64,000 nt of DNA from Fratercula arctica (taxonomy: Eukaryota > Chordata > Aves > Charadriiformes > Alcidae), in NCBI GenBank assembly GCA_947846985.1, contig CANTUZ010000011.1, positions 27,343,089 to 27,407,088 of the forward strand. Direction: 5' to 3'. The translations under genes were made by a program, and so were the position numbers. Within the stretch, counting starts at the first letter, position 1; every line of letters begins with the position of its first letter. Below the pieces are notes generated by a model. That model was not told the DNA's origin, ran no database searches, and worked only from the letters and a program-made list of their open reading frames with translations. Below are positions 1-13,500 of the stretch, piece after piece.

Positions 1-1391
1 GAGACACTGATGTTTGACATCTGTCTGCAGTAAACAGATGTTAGCTTATTGCTTTGCTTTTGCTCTCTCCTTTTGTTTGCCTGGATTTGGGTATATCCAA
101 TTACCTACCCTATGACTCCTTAGAGAAAAAGAAAAGGGAACAGAATAAATAAAAATAAATCCAAACTTATTCTGTTCTTAAGATCACTTGAGGGAATACA
201 AGGTCACATAGGAAACAAGGAAAAGCAAATAAGAATGGATACTCAGCATATTCAGAAGCATGAAATAAGGTTCTCAGCTTCTTTGGGAAGCACGTACTAT
301 GCTATAATTTTGAAATCCTTGCATTTCTCAGATGTTACTGTTCTTGGAAGTGCCTGAAGTCATTTCTGTGTGATCAGTGCAAAATACTTACAAGGGGCTG
401 AACTTCCAGAAACTGCCTCAGCACTTGTGGAAAAAGTCACATCCTTTTAAAATAAAGATGTCTAAAATTGCCAGCTCCTTGGAAATACCCACTCATGAGA
501 ATATGACTCCAATTCAAGAGGAAATGAAGGACAACACAAAATGTTATAAGCTGTTTACGGAGGCATTGTGCAAGAGTGACAGGCAGGAATGAGATATGAC
601 ATTTTGCTGGATTGACAAGTACATACTGGTCACACATATTGGTGATGCTGGTCCACATGAGGACAGGTGGGTTTTGCCATCTGTTCTCTGAGAATAAGGT
701 TTTAAGAGACCTGAAGTCCTCCACAGCTCTTCAGAGTCCCAGAGCAAGCAGAATACAGAAGAGGAGAAAATGCACAAATCTAAGCAGCAGAATATAGGTG
801 TGACCGTCCTGGTGCCTGCTGAGGCTGGATCATGCAGCTGAGAGGCTGGAAGCACCTTTCTCAAAAAGTAACTTTTGGTGAAGGAGTGAAAGTAGGGAAG
901 GCAACAGTTTCAGAGGAGATTATTTCAATGGCTGTGTCCATCTTCTGTTTATATTAGCTTTGTTACTTGTTTGCATAAATATACAGCTGAATTTCAGAAA
1001 AATAGAGCATAGCTTTGAAGAAATTTTAGCAATTTTACATTCAGATAAACCTCTGAAACAAAAATATTTTTCAGCTAGGCCCTACTCCAGTGACGCTCTT
1101 AAGCACGCTTACAACTTGAACTTCATTCCTGCATTTGATCATTAATGTTATACTGCCTTATTTTCTCAGAATCTCCAGAAAACAGATTTACATATTCAAT
1201 GGAACCAAGTCCGAGCTCCCCTGCCTGCACCACTTTCAGAAGTATTATCATAGGTTGTAAATCCTAGGTGCACTTCATGCCAGAGTACGTTACGCATGTC
1301 ATAAATAACAAATAGCACTTTTTAAAAATTTTTCAAGTTCAAAAAAATTTTCTTAATGCAGATAACCATGACTCCAAAAATCATTACTTAC
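1..1391 (-). other. GXYLT2 intron 5 (incomplete)
   Basis: Starts with the donor at 1391 and runs off the window. I searched for the expected next exon (the Cys-rich part with CQWNYRPDHC-like sequence) and did not see it. Only short chance open frames are present. Confidence 0.8.
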
Positions 1392-1515
1392 CTGGGTTAA
1401 AGTAAAAAATTATATTTAGTAAATCCTGATCTCCCCATGTAATGTAATTTTTGTACTTCTGGTATAATGGATATAACATTTCCTCCCAAGTCAAACCGCT
1501 CGGTATCATGCTGTT
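1392..1515 (-). CDS. GXYLT2: GXYLT2 coding exon 5
   Basis: 124 nt, 41 codons plus one base (residues 260-300). The acceptor TGTCCTGCAG lies before 1515 and the donor GTAAGT follows 1392. It encodes [13 protein letters not shown] and [16 protein letters not shown]. The leftover G should complete a Glu codon in the next exon, which is not found in bases 1-1391 and so lies outside the window. Confidence 0.94.
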
Positions 1516-4500
1516 CTGCAGGACAGAAAAACAGAAGCAGTGATGTGATATATGACTCACAGTGTGGCACCCACATATTTGTGAGTCTGCTAAGCCATGT
1601 CAGATGCCTAGATGAAAAATGAAGAACTGCCAGGAAATGTTAGACCTGGATAGGGCTGGAAAAGCAGAGCTGACCATGCTATTGTTTATCTAAACAGGAA
1701 AGCAAGGTCTCCCGGGTCCAGCTGTGATGTCAGCTCCTGCTATTCACAATCTTCCTATTCTGAGCAACAGGAGGGTGAAAAAGTGGAAAAATGCAAAAAT
1801 GCAGGGACAAGGTGAAAACTGAGGCATAAAAGCAAGGAAAAATGCAGACTAAAAATGATCTTCCCTGGGAATTATGATATTAAGAGCAAGGGTTTTTTTT
1901 ACTCAAGCTGTTCCTTTATAGGAACCCCCGGCCTTGACTGAGGAACAAGACTACTTGGGGTAAATAAAGTTTTTAAAGAGGCTAGAGAATACGTGCTCAA
2001 TGAAACAAATATTTTATAAGTCACAAAAGAGGGGAGATGTCAGAGAAAATGTTCCCATCTCATTTATATCAAAATTCATGGAGTCACTTGATCTGCAGCA
2101 GGATACAAAATTCTATTTACAGCAGATGCAAACTATTACCAATTTCTCTGGATATTTACATCAAGCTTCCCAACTTTTAAAACAACACAGTGACTGCACT
2201 GAAGATCCTTGGGTTTATTCTTTCATGTATCTTTCAAGGGAAAATGAAATGTCGAAGAAGTAATTTTTACTACTGCTAACAGATCGCTTCATCTACAAGT
2301 TCTCAGTGCTCCAGCCTCTTGAGGATTTTCATTTGTTTGAATAATAATTTTTACTATAATTGCTTTTAGTATCCAAATACACATTCTACATTTTTCAGAT
2401 TCTTTATCTTACAAACTTTATATAATTTTATACTGTTTTAAAAGATGTGAAAAATACATAAAACACTAGTTCCTGCAACAGCTGCATTTCTTCTCACCTT
2501 GAACTGAGTGTTGCGTATCCGTGTTAAATTCATTAGCATCACTCCAGAATTGACTCCAGTTGTCCCATAATAAGGGTGACGCGCAAATCGACTGTACCAG
2601 CCAATCTTTGGTATTTCGTGTTCTGGGGCCATAGCAGCTAGCTGTGTTGAGTTGAACTCTTTCAGGATGTGCCAGATGTCGTCAATGGGCCTCAGGAAGA
2701 GAACATCAGTGTCCACATACAGGAGAGAGTCCACATCCTTTAAAATGACCTTTTAGGTTTGCAGAGCGAGGAGAGAAAGAGATGAAAAAGAAACCAAATA
2801 GACAACAACAAGGAAGATTATGGGCAAAAGTTATTTTTATTTTAAACTGATAATTTGAAAAAGGTTATTGATTTATCAGCTAAAAGTAATTACACACAGG
2901 AACAACAGTTATCGGGTTATTGGCTTGCTATTTGTTGTTTGGGTTTTTTTAAATTGCACAGCACAACAGCTACCAGACCACACAAGTTGGATTCTAACCT
3001 TCATTTGAAATCCACTAAGTAGTAATATAAAAAACCCACATAGTAATACACTAAGCTCACGGAAAAAAAAAACCAAAAAACAACAAACAACTGAAAGGCA
3101 TATTTAGTATCAGTTCTGAAATTAAATGCAAAGAATATATATTTACATAGTTTTGTTAGTTCTTTTAAAGATCTATAAGTGGTACCAAAAAAAATAATTA
3201 ACCATTTGTAGAAAACACGTAATTTTTGCACACTGTATAGCAAGGTTTCTGAAAGGATTACTACTGAAAATGATACGCTATATAGTACCTTATGAATCTG
3301 CTACTTTGTGTGTGTATGAAAGATCCTTTCACAATCTGTCCCAAAAGCTAATGTGGATCCTGATCCTGCAGTTGGCTTGGCTAGTGCATACCCTGATGAA
3401 ACATACAGCTTCCTCCACAGACAGAAAGGGTAAGCTATTATAACAGAAAACTTTTCATCTCCATTTGGTATCATTTGGTTTCCTTATGCCTTTCTAATGA
3501 CTGTTTTTCCTATTACAACCTAGGAGTCTTACACTCAGTATTAGTATATACAAATGTTTCACTTAAATTAAGAAAACCATATCGATCACAAAAATGTAGC
3601 TGCATCCTCCTGAAGAAAAAAATTTGCTTGGTAAATAGAAATGTTATATTAAAACTTACGAGGTCAGATTCTGATCTCTGTTATTGGACTCTATCTCAAG
3701 AGTAACCACAGTAAAGTTAGTCAAGTCAGAAGGGTGTAAACTGTAAATTAGATCCAGGATCTTTAATCTATTCTTGTTGACAATGTTCCCCCTTGTGGCT
3801 ATCCAAATCCTTACATGCTCATTCATTAATTTTAGTAGGGCAAAATATATAGTGCTTCAACAGTCCAAGCAAACTCCCTTGTTGTTTGCATCAGCTGTTT
3901 GTAAGGTTGTTTGTTAGGTAACAAATACCATTAGCTAAAGTTGACCATGAGTTCCAACTGCATTCTTATTGCTCTTCTTCATTATTTGCTAAAACTGTAC
4001 AAAATTCCTGAAGGATTGACATTTTCTTGCTTTGGTCTCAGCCAAAAGCCTTATTTCTCTCTCTTTCTTTCTTTGAAAAGCAAATCCAAAAGCCTGTTGA
4101 TTTTCACTACATTGTGGAACAGAACAATCACTCTCTCATTCAATTGCAATGACACCAATGACAAACTCTCCTATTTATGCAGGTAACTTCATAAATTCTA
4201 CTAAAGAAATTGAATTTTACATAAATAGAAATGTACTGTGACTGAAGATTACCTGTGAAAGAGCGTGAACAGCATTAAGATTTTGAACAAGTGGGGGGAA
4301 AAATTACCTTTAAGCATGCTCAACAGGCTACCTACTATATGAAGTCATCTAGTCAAGCATAAGTGACAGCCTGGGCACTGCTTCTTCCAGCAGAAAGCTG
4401 TTCTTTCAGCAACCTTAAACACACACATAAATTTAAGTCTGTGGAAGTCAATGGACCATCATAATTTTCCTACATATAAATGGATTCAAGCAGATATTGG

Positions 4501-7500
4501 AGATCTTTGTGAAGTGGGTGCCTACCAGCATTTGACCCTCCACTCAGGATTCACATGCGCTCCTTTCTGGTTTGCCAAAAGATTCTTCCCCTTCCTGTGT
4601 CCAAGGTGTTGTCCTGCAGTGACACCCAACAGGCTAAAAGAAAAACTGCGCTACTTCCTTTAAGCCCTTCACAATTTTCTCATTCACGTGTGAAGTTTTA
4701 AGACTTATTTAAAACCTACACATGTCAGTTTGAATTGATGACATCCCCTTCTGGCTCTGCATTTAACTTCGTCTTGGGTAGGGGAATTTAATTTCAGAAA
4801 TTGTGGTTATAAGAGTTCCTTGCATAGCTGCCAGGATTTCAATGGAGTTATATTGGGGATAAATTTAATTTAAATAACTCCAGCATTCCCAGTGTCCCAT
4901 AGATTTCAGTTACCTCTGTTCCCAAACTAGAGTTTAAAAAATATAAATATTTTAGGCTTTACACAGCCCTTAAAACAATATTTAGCTTCTGCTTATTCAA
5001 AAGCATACAGAGGGAGATGATGTATTTTTGACACTGCTGATTTTCAATGTCAAAAGCAGTTGAGTACCAGAAGGCAAGCCTAGTACAAGAGACCTTGCTC
5101 CAGCTTGCTCTGCCTGAACCAGGCGCTGCAGAGCGAGGGTTGGCAGCGCCGAGTGTGCCGGGAGGGCTAACTGGAGGGACATGACTGCTGGTTAAAAATT
5201 ACATGGATCTAACCTGGAGCATAAGCAACGCAAGACTGCGTCTGGTAGTCTGAGCTCACGCTTGCTAGCACAAACCATGTAGACGTATCTGACAGACTGT
5301 GGTTTCTGAAACGAATGGTCAGGAATATGCCTTGACTGTGCTTGTCTTCTTCCTCGCTCTACAGGCACTTACAGCTTATACGAAGTGTGATTTTTTTGCA
5401 GCTATATGATGTAGAGCATTCTTAGTAAATTTGTCAAAAAGTTCTGCACAGAACTGGCTATATTTAGCCTGACACTTCACTTAAATACTCAATTATCTGT
5501 AATTTGATTTCACAACTTCTGTCTCCATGGATTCTCTCTATGTTAGCAAGGTTGGCAAGTAATAACACACTACTGTGTAAACACATATTGGTGTGTTGTG
5601 AAGCTGTTTTACCTAATGGTTTGCAACGGCTATCATGGCAGTTTATCAGACCTTTAGCCAAAATTAAGGACAAATCACAAATCTTGGTGCTAATGTAGCA
5701 CTAACACAAAGCTGAGCTACTAAACTTGATTGTAGTAAGCAATTAACTCAAGTTACAAGAGAGATGGAGACTTTTGTCTAGGTAAGGTCCTGGCATCTAT
5801 TGCCAGTGCTGTCTCTGATCCACTGAGTTGGATACTTCAGTGTACTCAAGAGGACAGCTATAGTATGGGGATATTGCTAATCTACCTTAAAAGCTCTTAA
5901 GTCGATTAAGTGCTTTGAGAACGGTTCTAAATGTTAGTTACTGTTAGAACTAAAATCATCCAAAAATCCCTTAAGCATTTCATGATACTTTAGCTAATTG
6001 TTTTGGTAGCTCCAAACCAGCAATACAGAAACAGCTGCAAGTCAGCTCCGTGGTATGCAACATTCATGAGACCAGAAGAGGGTTTTTCACCTGGTGTCTT
6101 AATATCCATGTTAGTATTACAGAACAGTTCCAAGTGATTGCTGAGAGCATTACCCTCCTAGCTTATTTTTAAAGTTTCATTTTGTGCTCATGTAAAGATC
6201 TACATCTTCCTTATTCTGTCTTTGCAAATTCCCTTGACAGTTTTACTGTAGTAGACTGCAGCAAGAGATTTAGACTTGTGCGATTACACGGAGGCTCCAT
6301 CTGCTTTCCCTGCATAAGTGGCAAACGTGATCAGATGTCACAGAATGCCTCTACAACATGCAGGATGCTGTGTGAACCTCCTTAACGTTTTAGCAACCCA
6401 AGTACATTCGACAAGTTGGGAATGCATATATCAACCTCTTACCCAGGACAAAACCGTTCATTACTACAAGCTGCAGGATCACATCCCAGAGCTCCAGTTT
6501 TATCAGCGAGTAAAACCACTGAAAGATTCTTATACAATTTTCCCTTAACACATTCCTCATACCCTCCTGTCCACTTTCACATGCCTGCTGGTGCTGCAGA
6601 AGAGAGATTTCTTTGGCAGGAGAGGCACTTGTGAATCAAAGACTCACATTCCACTCAGGCTTAGCATTATCAGGAGCAAGACAATTTGCACAACTGAGAG
6701 CTAAACAGCTGATAAACTCAACTACAGCTCTCCTGGGGTCCTCCCTAAATCCGGTCGCATTTTATGCTGCTGCAGGGGAAAATGCTTAGTACGGGGAAGG
6801 ATAAGAAAAAAAGGATACTGACATCCTGCTGGTATTTATTTAAAATAAAAGTCAAAATAGTTCTCTAAACAATAACACTAGAAACCCTCTGCTCCCACTG
6901 TGCGCAGGCTGGATTTCTACAGCATTGTCTCATTCAAATGGGATATCAGAACCTAGTTATCAAGCACCGAAAAAAATAATGGTGGCTGAAATTACCCAGA
7001 AACAGCCCAAGGTTCTGTCAGTCTGCGAACTTGAGTACCAAAGTGCAACTGGACGCTTGCCACCTCAGCTATTACTACCACTTGTTTTCTTTACTATATC
7101 CACATCGACTTAGTGTCAGCTGCAACTACTCTTGGACAACTCCTCCTATTCAAAGCCATAAACCTCAGCCTGACCACACACAACATTTTGCAAGTGCCCC
7201 AAGAAAAAGAAACAAACATTTACAGTTCAGGTTGCCTCCTACTTTTGCTAAGACAACACACAACAGTCTAATATTCCTTACAAGAAGTTACTGGAGAACT
7301 TCAGCAATATGTGAGTGACAAAAAAGGAACCTAAAAAGCACTGCCCAACCTCAAGGAATCCGCATGAATACATAACCCTTTTCTGTCATAAGAAAGGTGA
7401 TGACAAATAAAAGTGAAACTATTTCTGTGATGAGAGTCTACCAAAGTGACAAAAAAACCCACAGAAATAAGAGGAACAGAGAATTGTGTTTACTCAGTGA

Positions 7501-10500
7501 AAATAACCCCATTTGAGTACATCCTTACAAACAATCTATATTGAAAAAGCTAACGCTTAGGGATTATTTTCCGGGTGATATAAATATTTACGCAGGGAAG
7601 AGAGGATCTCAGCTGAAGTTGGAGTTACTTCCAGCCCATCTGGTCTTTGTGCATTTGATAGTCTACCTCTAAACGGCAGATAAACCTAAGTGCTGACAGC
7701 ACATATTTTCTCACATATGTATTCATAGTCTACGTATCTGGACATGCAGCTGTCTCCTGATTGTTTCCATATGAGAAAGTAAAGATTTCTTTGTCCCCGC
7801 CATTTCTCATAAGACAGCAATGAAGAAATCTGGATCATGTGAACTTTATTGGAGTCACCCCAATCAACAGCAATGCAAAAGATATTTTTGATAGATGTTC
7901 TCAATTCCACAGAAGTTGCTTTATGCAGAAGTTCTTTCAATTTCTGGTATTTCTGCATATGCAAAATTGTTATCAACACCATCCTTCTCTCCAGCAACCT
8001 TAAATATTTTCCAAGTTTATGACACTAAGTATTTGCAGTAAAGAATACAAATTTTCAGTGAACCTGAAGATCCCAGGATACACAGGGCTCTTGCATGAAA
8101 TCTAACTTTGAGCACATTGGAATCATTACCTTAAGGACAAATATGACAGACTTGGAAAAAAGAAATAAAACTCAAGGAAAAGGGATTGCTGAAAGCATCA
8201 GTCTAAGGGCTATAAGGGCTAACATATGGAAAGGGAGATAGTGGGTAAAGAGGATATGATGACTGCATGTTGAAAAGAATGTTATTTATGGAAGGCATGC
8301 AGCATTTACCCTGAAAGAGCTCTCGCACTGAGTCTTAAGAGTCCAAGAGGCTAATGGAACTAGAGACAAATAAGAAACACACATCCTTTGTTAGCAGGAG
8401 AAAAAGCGAGGCTGGATTTCTGTTTTGTTTTGTTGTTTTGGTTTTTTTTTAAGTGGCTAAAGCACAGACTAAAATATCTTTAAGCAGATGTTTCAACCTG
8501 AAAATGGTTTTAATCTTACACCAGCAAATCCTCCTTTCCGTGGAATTAACCTTTTCCTGAAGCAACATACTCAGAAATCCAGGTGCCTTACCGGAAGAAA
8601 AAGGCGCTGGGCAGCACATGGTTTGAATAACTTTTTCCATTCCTGAGCATTTCCTACTGAGAAGGTTATTGGGTAAATGTTGTATTCAAACTTCTTTGTA
8701 TATGAGGAAGGCCATTCCTTTAACTGAAAGACATGGGGGGAGGAATTAGAAACTACACATTATATAGCTTTTTTTTAAGAAATATGCATGCGTAAGGAAT
8801 TTATAAACTGTATAAAAGTGTAAAAAAAGTGTTTAGTTGCTACTTGTTGATGTCAATTTAATTTTTCTCAGATTTGTGACTTAAAACTCATTCATCAAAT
8901 GACAAAGGAACTCACCTTCTTCTCAAATTCAGGCTTAAGGGAATCCTCAGCAAAAATGTGAAAGCAGAGCCTCCTGTTGCTAAAAAGAACTGCTGATTTC
9001 AGCATGATTAGCGTCTCTTCCAGCCGGTCCCCACATGCCACAACTGCCAGATGCATGCATGGCAAAGATGAAGGTTCTTTTGAATGTTTGTGTTCTCCAG
9101 GCTTCCTGAAAATTCATAATAGGCATATAAAAAATACTGAGGTAAACATGAAGAGAATCCTGCACTCACAGATATCAGGGTTTTTTTTTTCCCTTCCCCT
9201 TCATTTTGTAAGGGATCAGGAGTCTTTTTCTGATTAGATATCCACAGAATGTGCAAGTGGCATGTCAATTTTTGTCAAAGGTATGAATCACGAGTGTTAA
9301 AATTACAACAATTTTGGGGTTATTCCTACATTTCTGGATTTGCATAAATCACTGTGCTACATACACAGCTGAAACTAATTCAATAGCACCTCAAACTAGA
9401 CAACAACTTGCTCTGTGCAAATTATAGCTTTTTTTTTTTTTCCAGCTTAGAGGTTATGAAGCCAGAATGGACTTATTACTACCTAGCCAACTTTCTAACA
9501 CAATGCAGATCCCAGAACTACATCCAGTAACTTCATTACCAGGGCCATAATGGCTAGACTGGAAGAAGACATCCACACTTTAAAAAAAAATTCCACTCCA
9601 TCCATATGTAAATTATTCTAACAGTTAATTAATTTTGCTGTTAAAAATGCATGCCTTAATCCTGGCCTGAAGGAATTGGCGTAGTTTCAAAGGACTGCTC
9701 TCCATTTCACCCGATGGAATCCCTGAGATTTTGCTAAAACAGAGATTTTTAAAAACAAACATATTCACATGTCCCAGATGAATCAGACTATATTTCACAA
9801 GCAGTCAAGGGCCAAACTATGGGTTTTTCACTTAGCACCCATCTGTGTCGGTTTTAAATAAATTTAATCTAGACTATAGGGGAATCTGCATCTAAAAAGC
9901 ATATTGAAGCTACTTGCTAGCCAGAAAATCATAATTCTTTTGGGGAGTTTGAGACATTTTCAAAATATGACCTTTTGGTTTTGTGTGCTCTTCCCCCATC
10001 AGTATGGAGGTAAAATCACATCCTCCATGAATCCTTCTACCGTATTGTATTCACGTTCCAACACGGATCAAATTTATACTCCATTACATGGATATGTGCT
10101 GACAAAGCAACTAAATCACAAGCATTGTAATCATTATAGGAGAGATCAAAAGGCTAATCATAGATCACTACCAGGTCTTGACATATCACTAAACAGAGGA
10201 CATCAATCCCTGCCTCTTCTCAGCACACATAATTACATACATACAATTAATCAGTAAAGTTAATACTAGAAACAAAAGTTCTAAAGAAAGACAAAAATGA
10301 CAGTTAATAAAGCTGTCATTATCTTTTTCCAGGCATTAAAATGCTGCTCTGTATAACAGCAACACTCTATACTACAGAGCAATCCACTTCTATGTTAAGG
10401 AATACCAGCCAATGGTACTTTACTGACTATACAAAGCAACATGTTTCATTAAGGGTTTAAAGTCTTAGGCTTTAGTCTTAATTAAACCCCAATTTCATCA

Positions 10501-13500
10501 GTGTATAAATAATGGAATACTACAACTATGTGAAGTGGTATTTACTTTCCAACCTATTAGTGTAAAACCCACTGAATTATTGAAGTGAATAATTAGCTGC
10601 TCACACAGATCCCATTTTCCCCCCTTCTCGCTATCTGTTTAATGTTTCCTCTTAATTGAGTCTCTAAATCAAGCCATATGCAGGATGCGAACTGCTTTGA
10701 TACAGCTTCTGGCAATGGAATTCACTGGGAGAGGAACTCTAAGCTTTTATTGCAACATTTCAAAACCCAACACCAAAGCACAAAGCTTTTCTTTGCAAAT
10801 TTAGCCCCGGTGAACTCTCCATTACACAGCTATTTTGTAGTGAAAAATCTTATATATGTAGACAAGCACTTCCAAAAAACAGTCTCAGCAGAAGCGACCC
10901 TACATGAAAGCAGAATGCCCTGTAAGCCCATGGAAGCTAAGGATGAACAAGAGACAACACAGATACCCTCCGAGCCCCAGAGAGTGGAGAAGCAAGCTGA
11001 GCCTTGGAGATGAGAAATTATGAATCACAAAGGTCTGGGCTGAAGGGATTCAGCAGCCTGCAATGGCCTAAGTAGGAACAAAAATCACCAAGAAAAGGAG
11101 CATGAGGTAGTATCTGAACTACCTCAGTAGCTGTCCAGGACACTGAGAGCACCAGTTAGTGAGGAAAGTAGCAACAAGGTACAGAAGAACATTGGGACAC
11201 AACATTTGGCATCTTTTTTATAAGTATAAAAGGAAAACAAGAGGATTTGTGAAAACAAAGGTGAGCTGGAAAGGAGATAAAGAAGTGTTGTAGCAGGATG
11301 CATTTAACAGCAATTGTAGCCTAGCCTTTGCAAAATTACTATTATCCAGAAGTCTGAAAAGAGGGAGGTGTAAAGGCAAAGTCAAACTGGTAGGAAGGCA
11401 AACAAGTAAATTACAACAAAGAACATCACTACTCCCCTTCCCTCCTGTTTATACATGCGTGTACACACAGTGCAAGGATGAATAGAAGGGACAGGGAGAA
11501 ATAACGTCTGGATGAAAGGATATTCCTTAAAGATCTGCAGGATACCGCCAACATCTTTAAACGAAAACAGTTCCAGTTTGACCAACAGCATCTAGGATGC
11601 TGCTGCCTCACACAAATAAACAGCTCTGCTGGTTTATCTGGATCCTCTCTGAAGACAAGGCAGCCTCCACCATGTGTTGTCAAGAGAGAAACTGGAGGTT
11701 AGAACTTAACTCATACCTGTGGAGCAGCTACTTCATTTCTACAGGCTTCTGTCAGCCTTCTTTAAGCTGAAATGTCATGTAAGGTACACACTGAATCCTA
11801 ATTTGATACAGTGTATCTCCTCATCTAACTGCAAATGTTTGTTTATCATGTAGTGGTTGATACAAACATACTAGGAAGCTAAGAGTTTTCTGAGATGCTA
11901 CCTGCTCAGATGTTGCTAGACAATATGACGATGGAATAGAAAAAAGATGCATACTTTGTTTTAAAGGATGGAGTACATTGATACAAAGGATAAAATTTGT
12001 TACATAGAACGAAAAACAGCTGGCTAGCAAGAAAGAATATATTGCCAGGTTATCAACCTAAGACATTAACAGGCTTTTGACACAAAGAAGTACTCAGGTA
12101 GTGGTTGAAGGGCAAGTGAGCACTGTTTTTGGCTCTATTTCAGTAAGCCAGTCCCTGCAAAGCTTTGGGGGAGTCATTAATTCTTTATGCTTTAGTTGTC
12201 CTACCTGTAAAATGGGAACAGCTGTTACTGTAGTAAGTTACCTACCCCAAGAGACTTCCAAGCACATTAAAAGGCATGTAGATCCACAGAGTACTGCAAT
12301 TATTATTAGCCCAATCTTTCTCCCATTTATACGTGCATTCATTCATTTATAGTCTAACTTATTGCTTATAGATAGAGTCTATAATTGGATTTTATGACCT
12401 AAAGTAAATGTTTAAGTGCATCTAAAACAATACAGAGACCTCAGCCTTAAAGTTTAATGTGTTTGACAAGAACAAATAAAGAAATTATATACACAAAGTC
12501 TTTGTTGCTTTGATATCCTTCTTCTAATTTCAGTACATAAATATAGCTTGTTGATATATTACAAATCTAACTAATATAACATTACGTTAAACTCCTTGCT
12601 CTGTTCCCTGTTTTACCCATCTGTTGCGATAAAATGGCTTCCTGCTCTCCCCTTCTCCTAGTCTAATATTATATGGCTTTAAAATTAAAGCTGCCTAAGA
12701 TTAAGCACTACAGAAAGCATCACAAAATACTTGCAGAATACATCCCTCTGAAACAGATGAAGACAGACTTGCTAAAACGTAGCACGATACAATGTTTATA
12801 CCAAAGGCCATCCAACAATACAGACCAACCCCTACCCAGTTGCCCAATGGTATTTTATTTACTGCATACATTTTTTTCTGACAGGCATGGGTACTGACAT
12901 CGCAGAAGAAGCCTGAGCGCTCAAGCACAATAGTGTACATTTCTAGGTCTTAAAGTTTAGATTACATGCAATTTTCTTATTAGTCACAGCCAAAGTGTCT
13001 CAAACATAATTAACCGAAAGCCTGTCTAAATCAATCCAGATCCATTCAAAATAATGCATTCCCATCTCATTACAGAGCCTGCTAATCTATTCAAGCCTTC
13101 AAATTTATTCCTGAGAGAAAGATAATGCATGCAGATTCTTACAAAATGTAATATAGTTGTTAGTTTTTGAAACCTTCGTATTATGATCTCATTTAGTCTT
13201 GCAGCATAGACAAGGTTAGATTTAGGCAATGTATCAAAACTGGTGATTCACTAAATAGGCTCCTTTCCTGACAGTCAACACTGAGTCAATGTCCCAACAG
13301 TGGCTCCATTATAAGAAACACATTCTCTCACACGCTTTAAAATATGAATTAGAAATGCTCTAAATGTTTTCAAATAAAGTTTTCTCACTTTAATGCAGTT
13401 GCACAAAACTGACTGTAGTTGCTGACAAACAAAAAATTGTTGAAGTTTCCATCTCCTTCTACCACTCAGAGAAAAGGAGAAAAGCACTCAAAACCAGAAT

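Noticed and set aside
9904..11013. 117- and 111-codon open frames in GXYLT2 intron 1
   Set aside because: Antisense to the host gene, compositionally random, no recognised homology, chance length.
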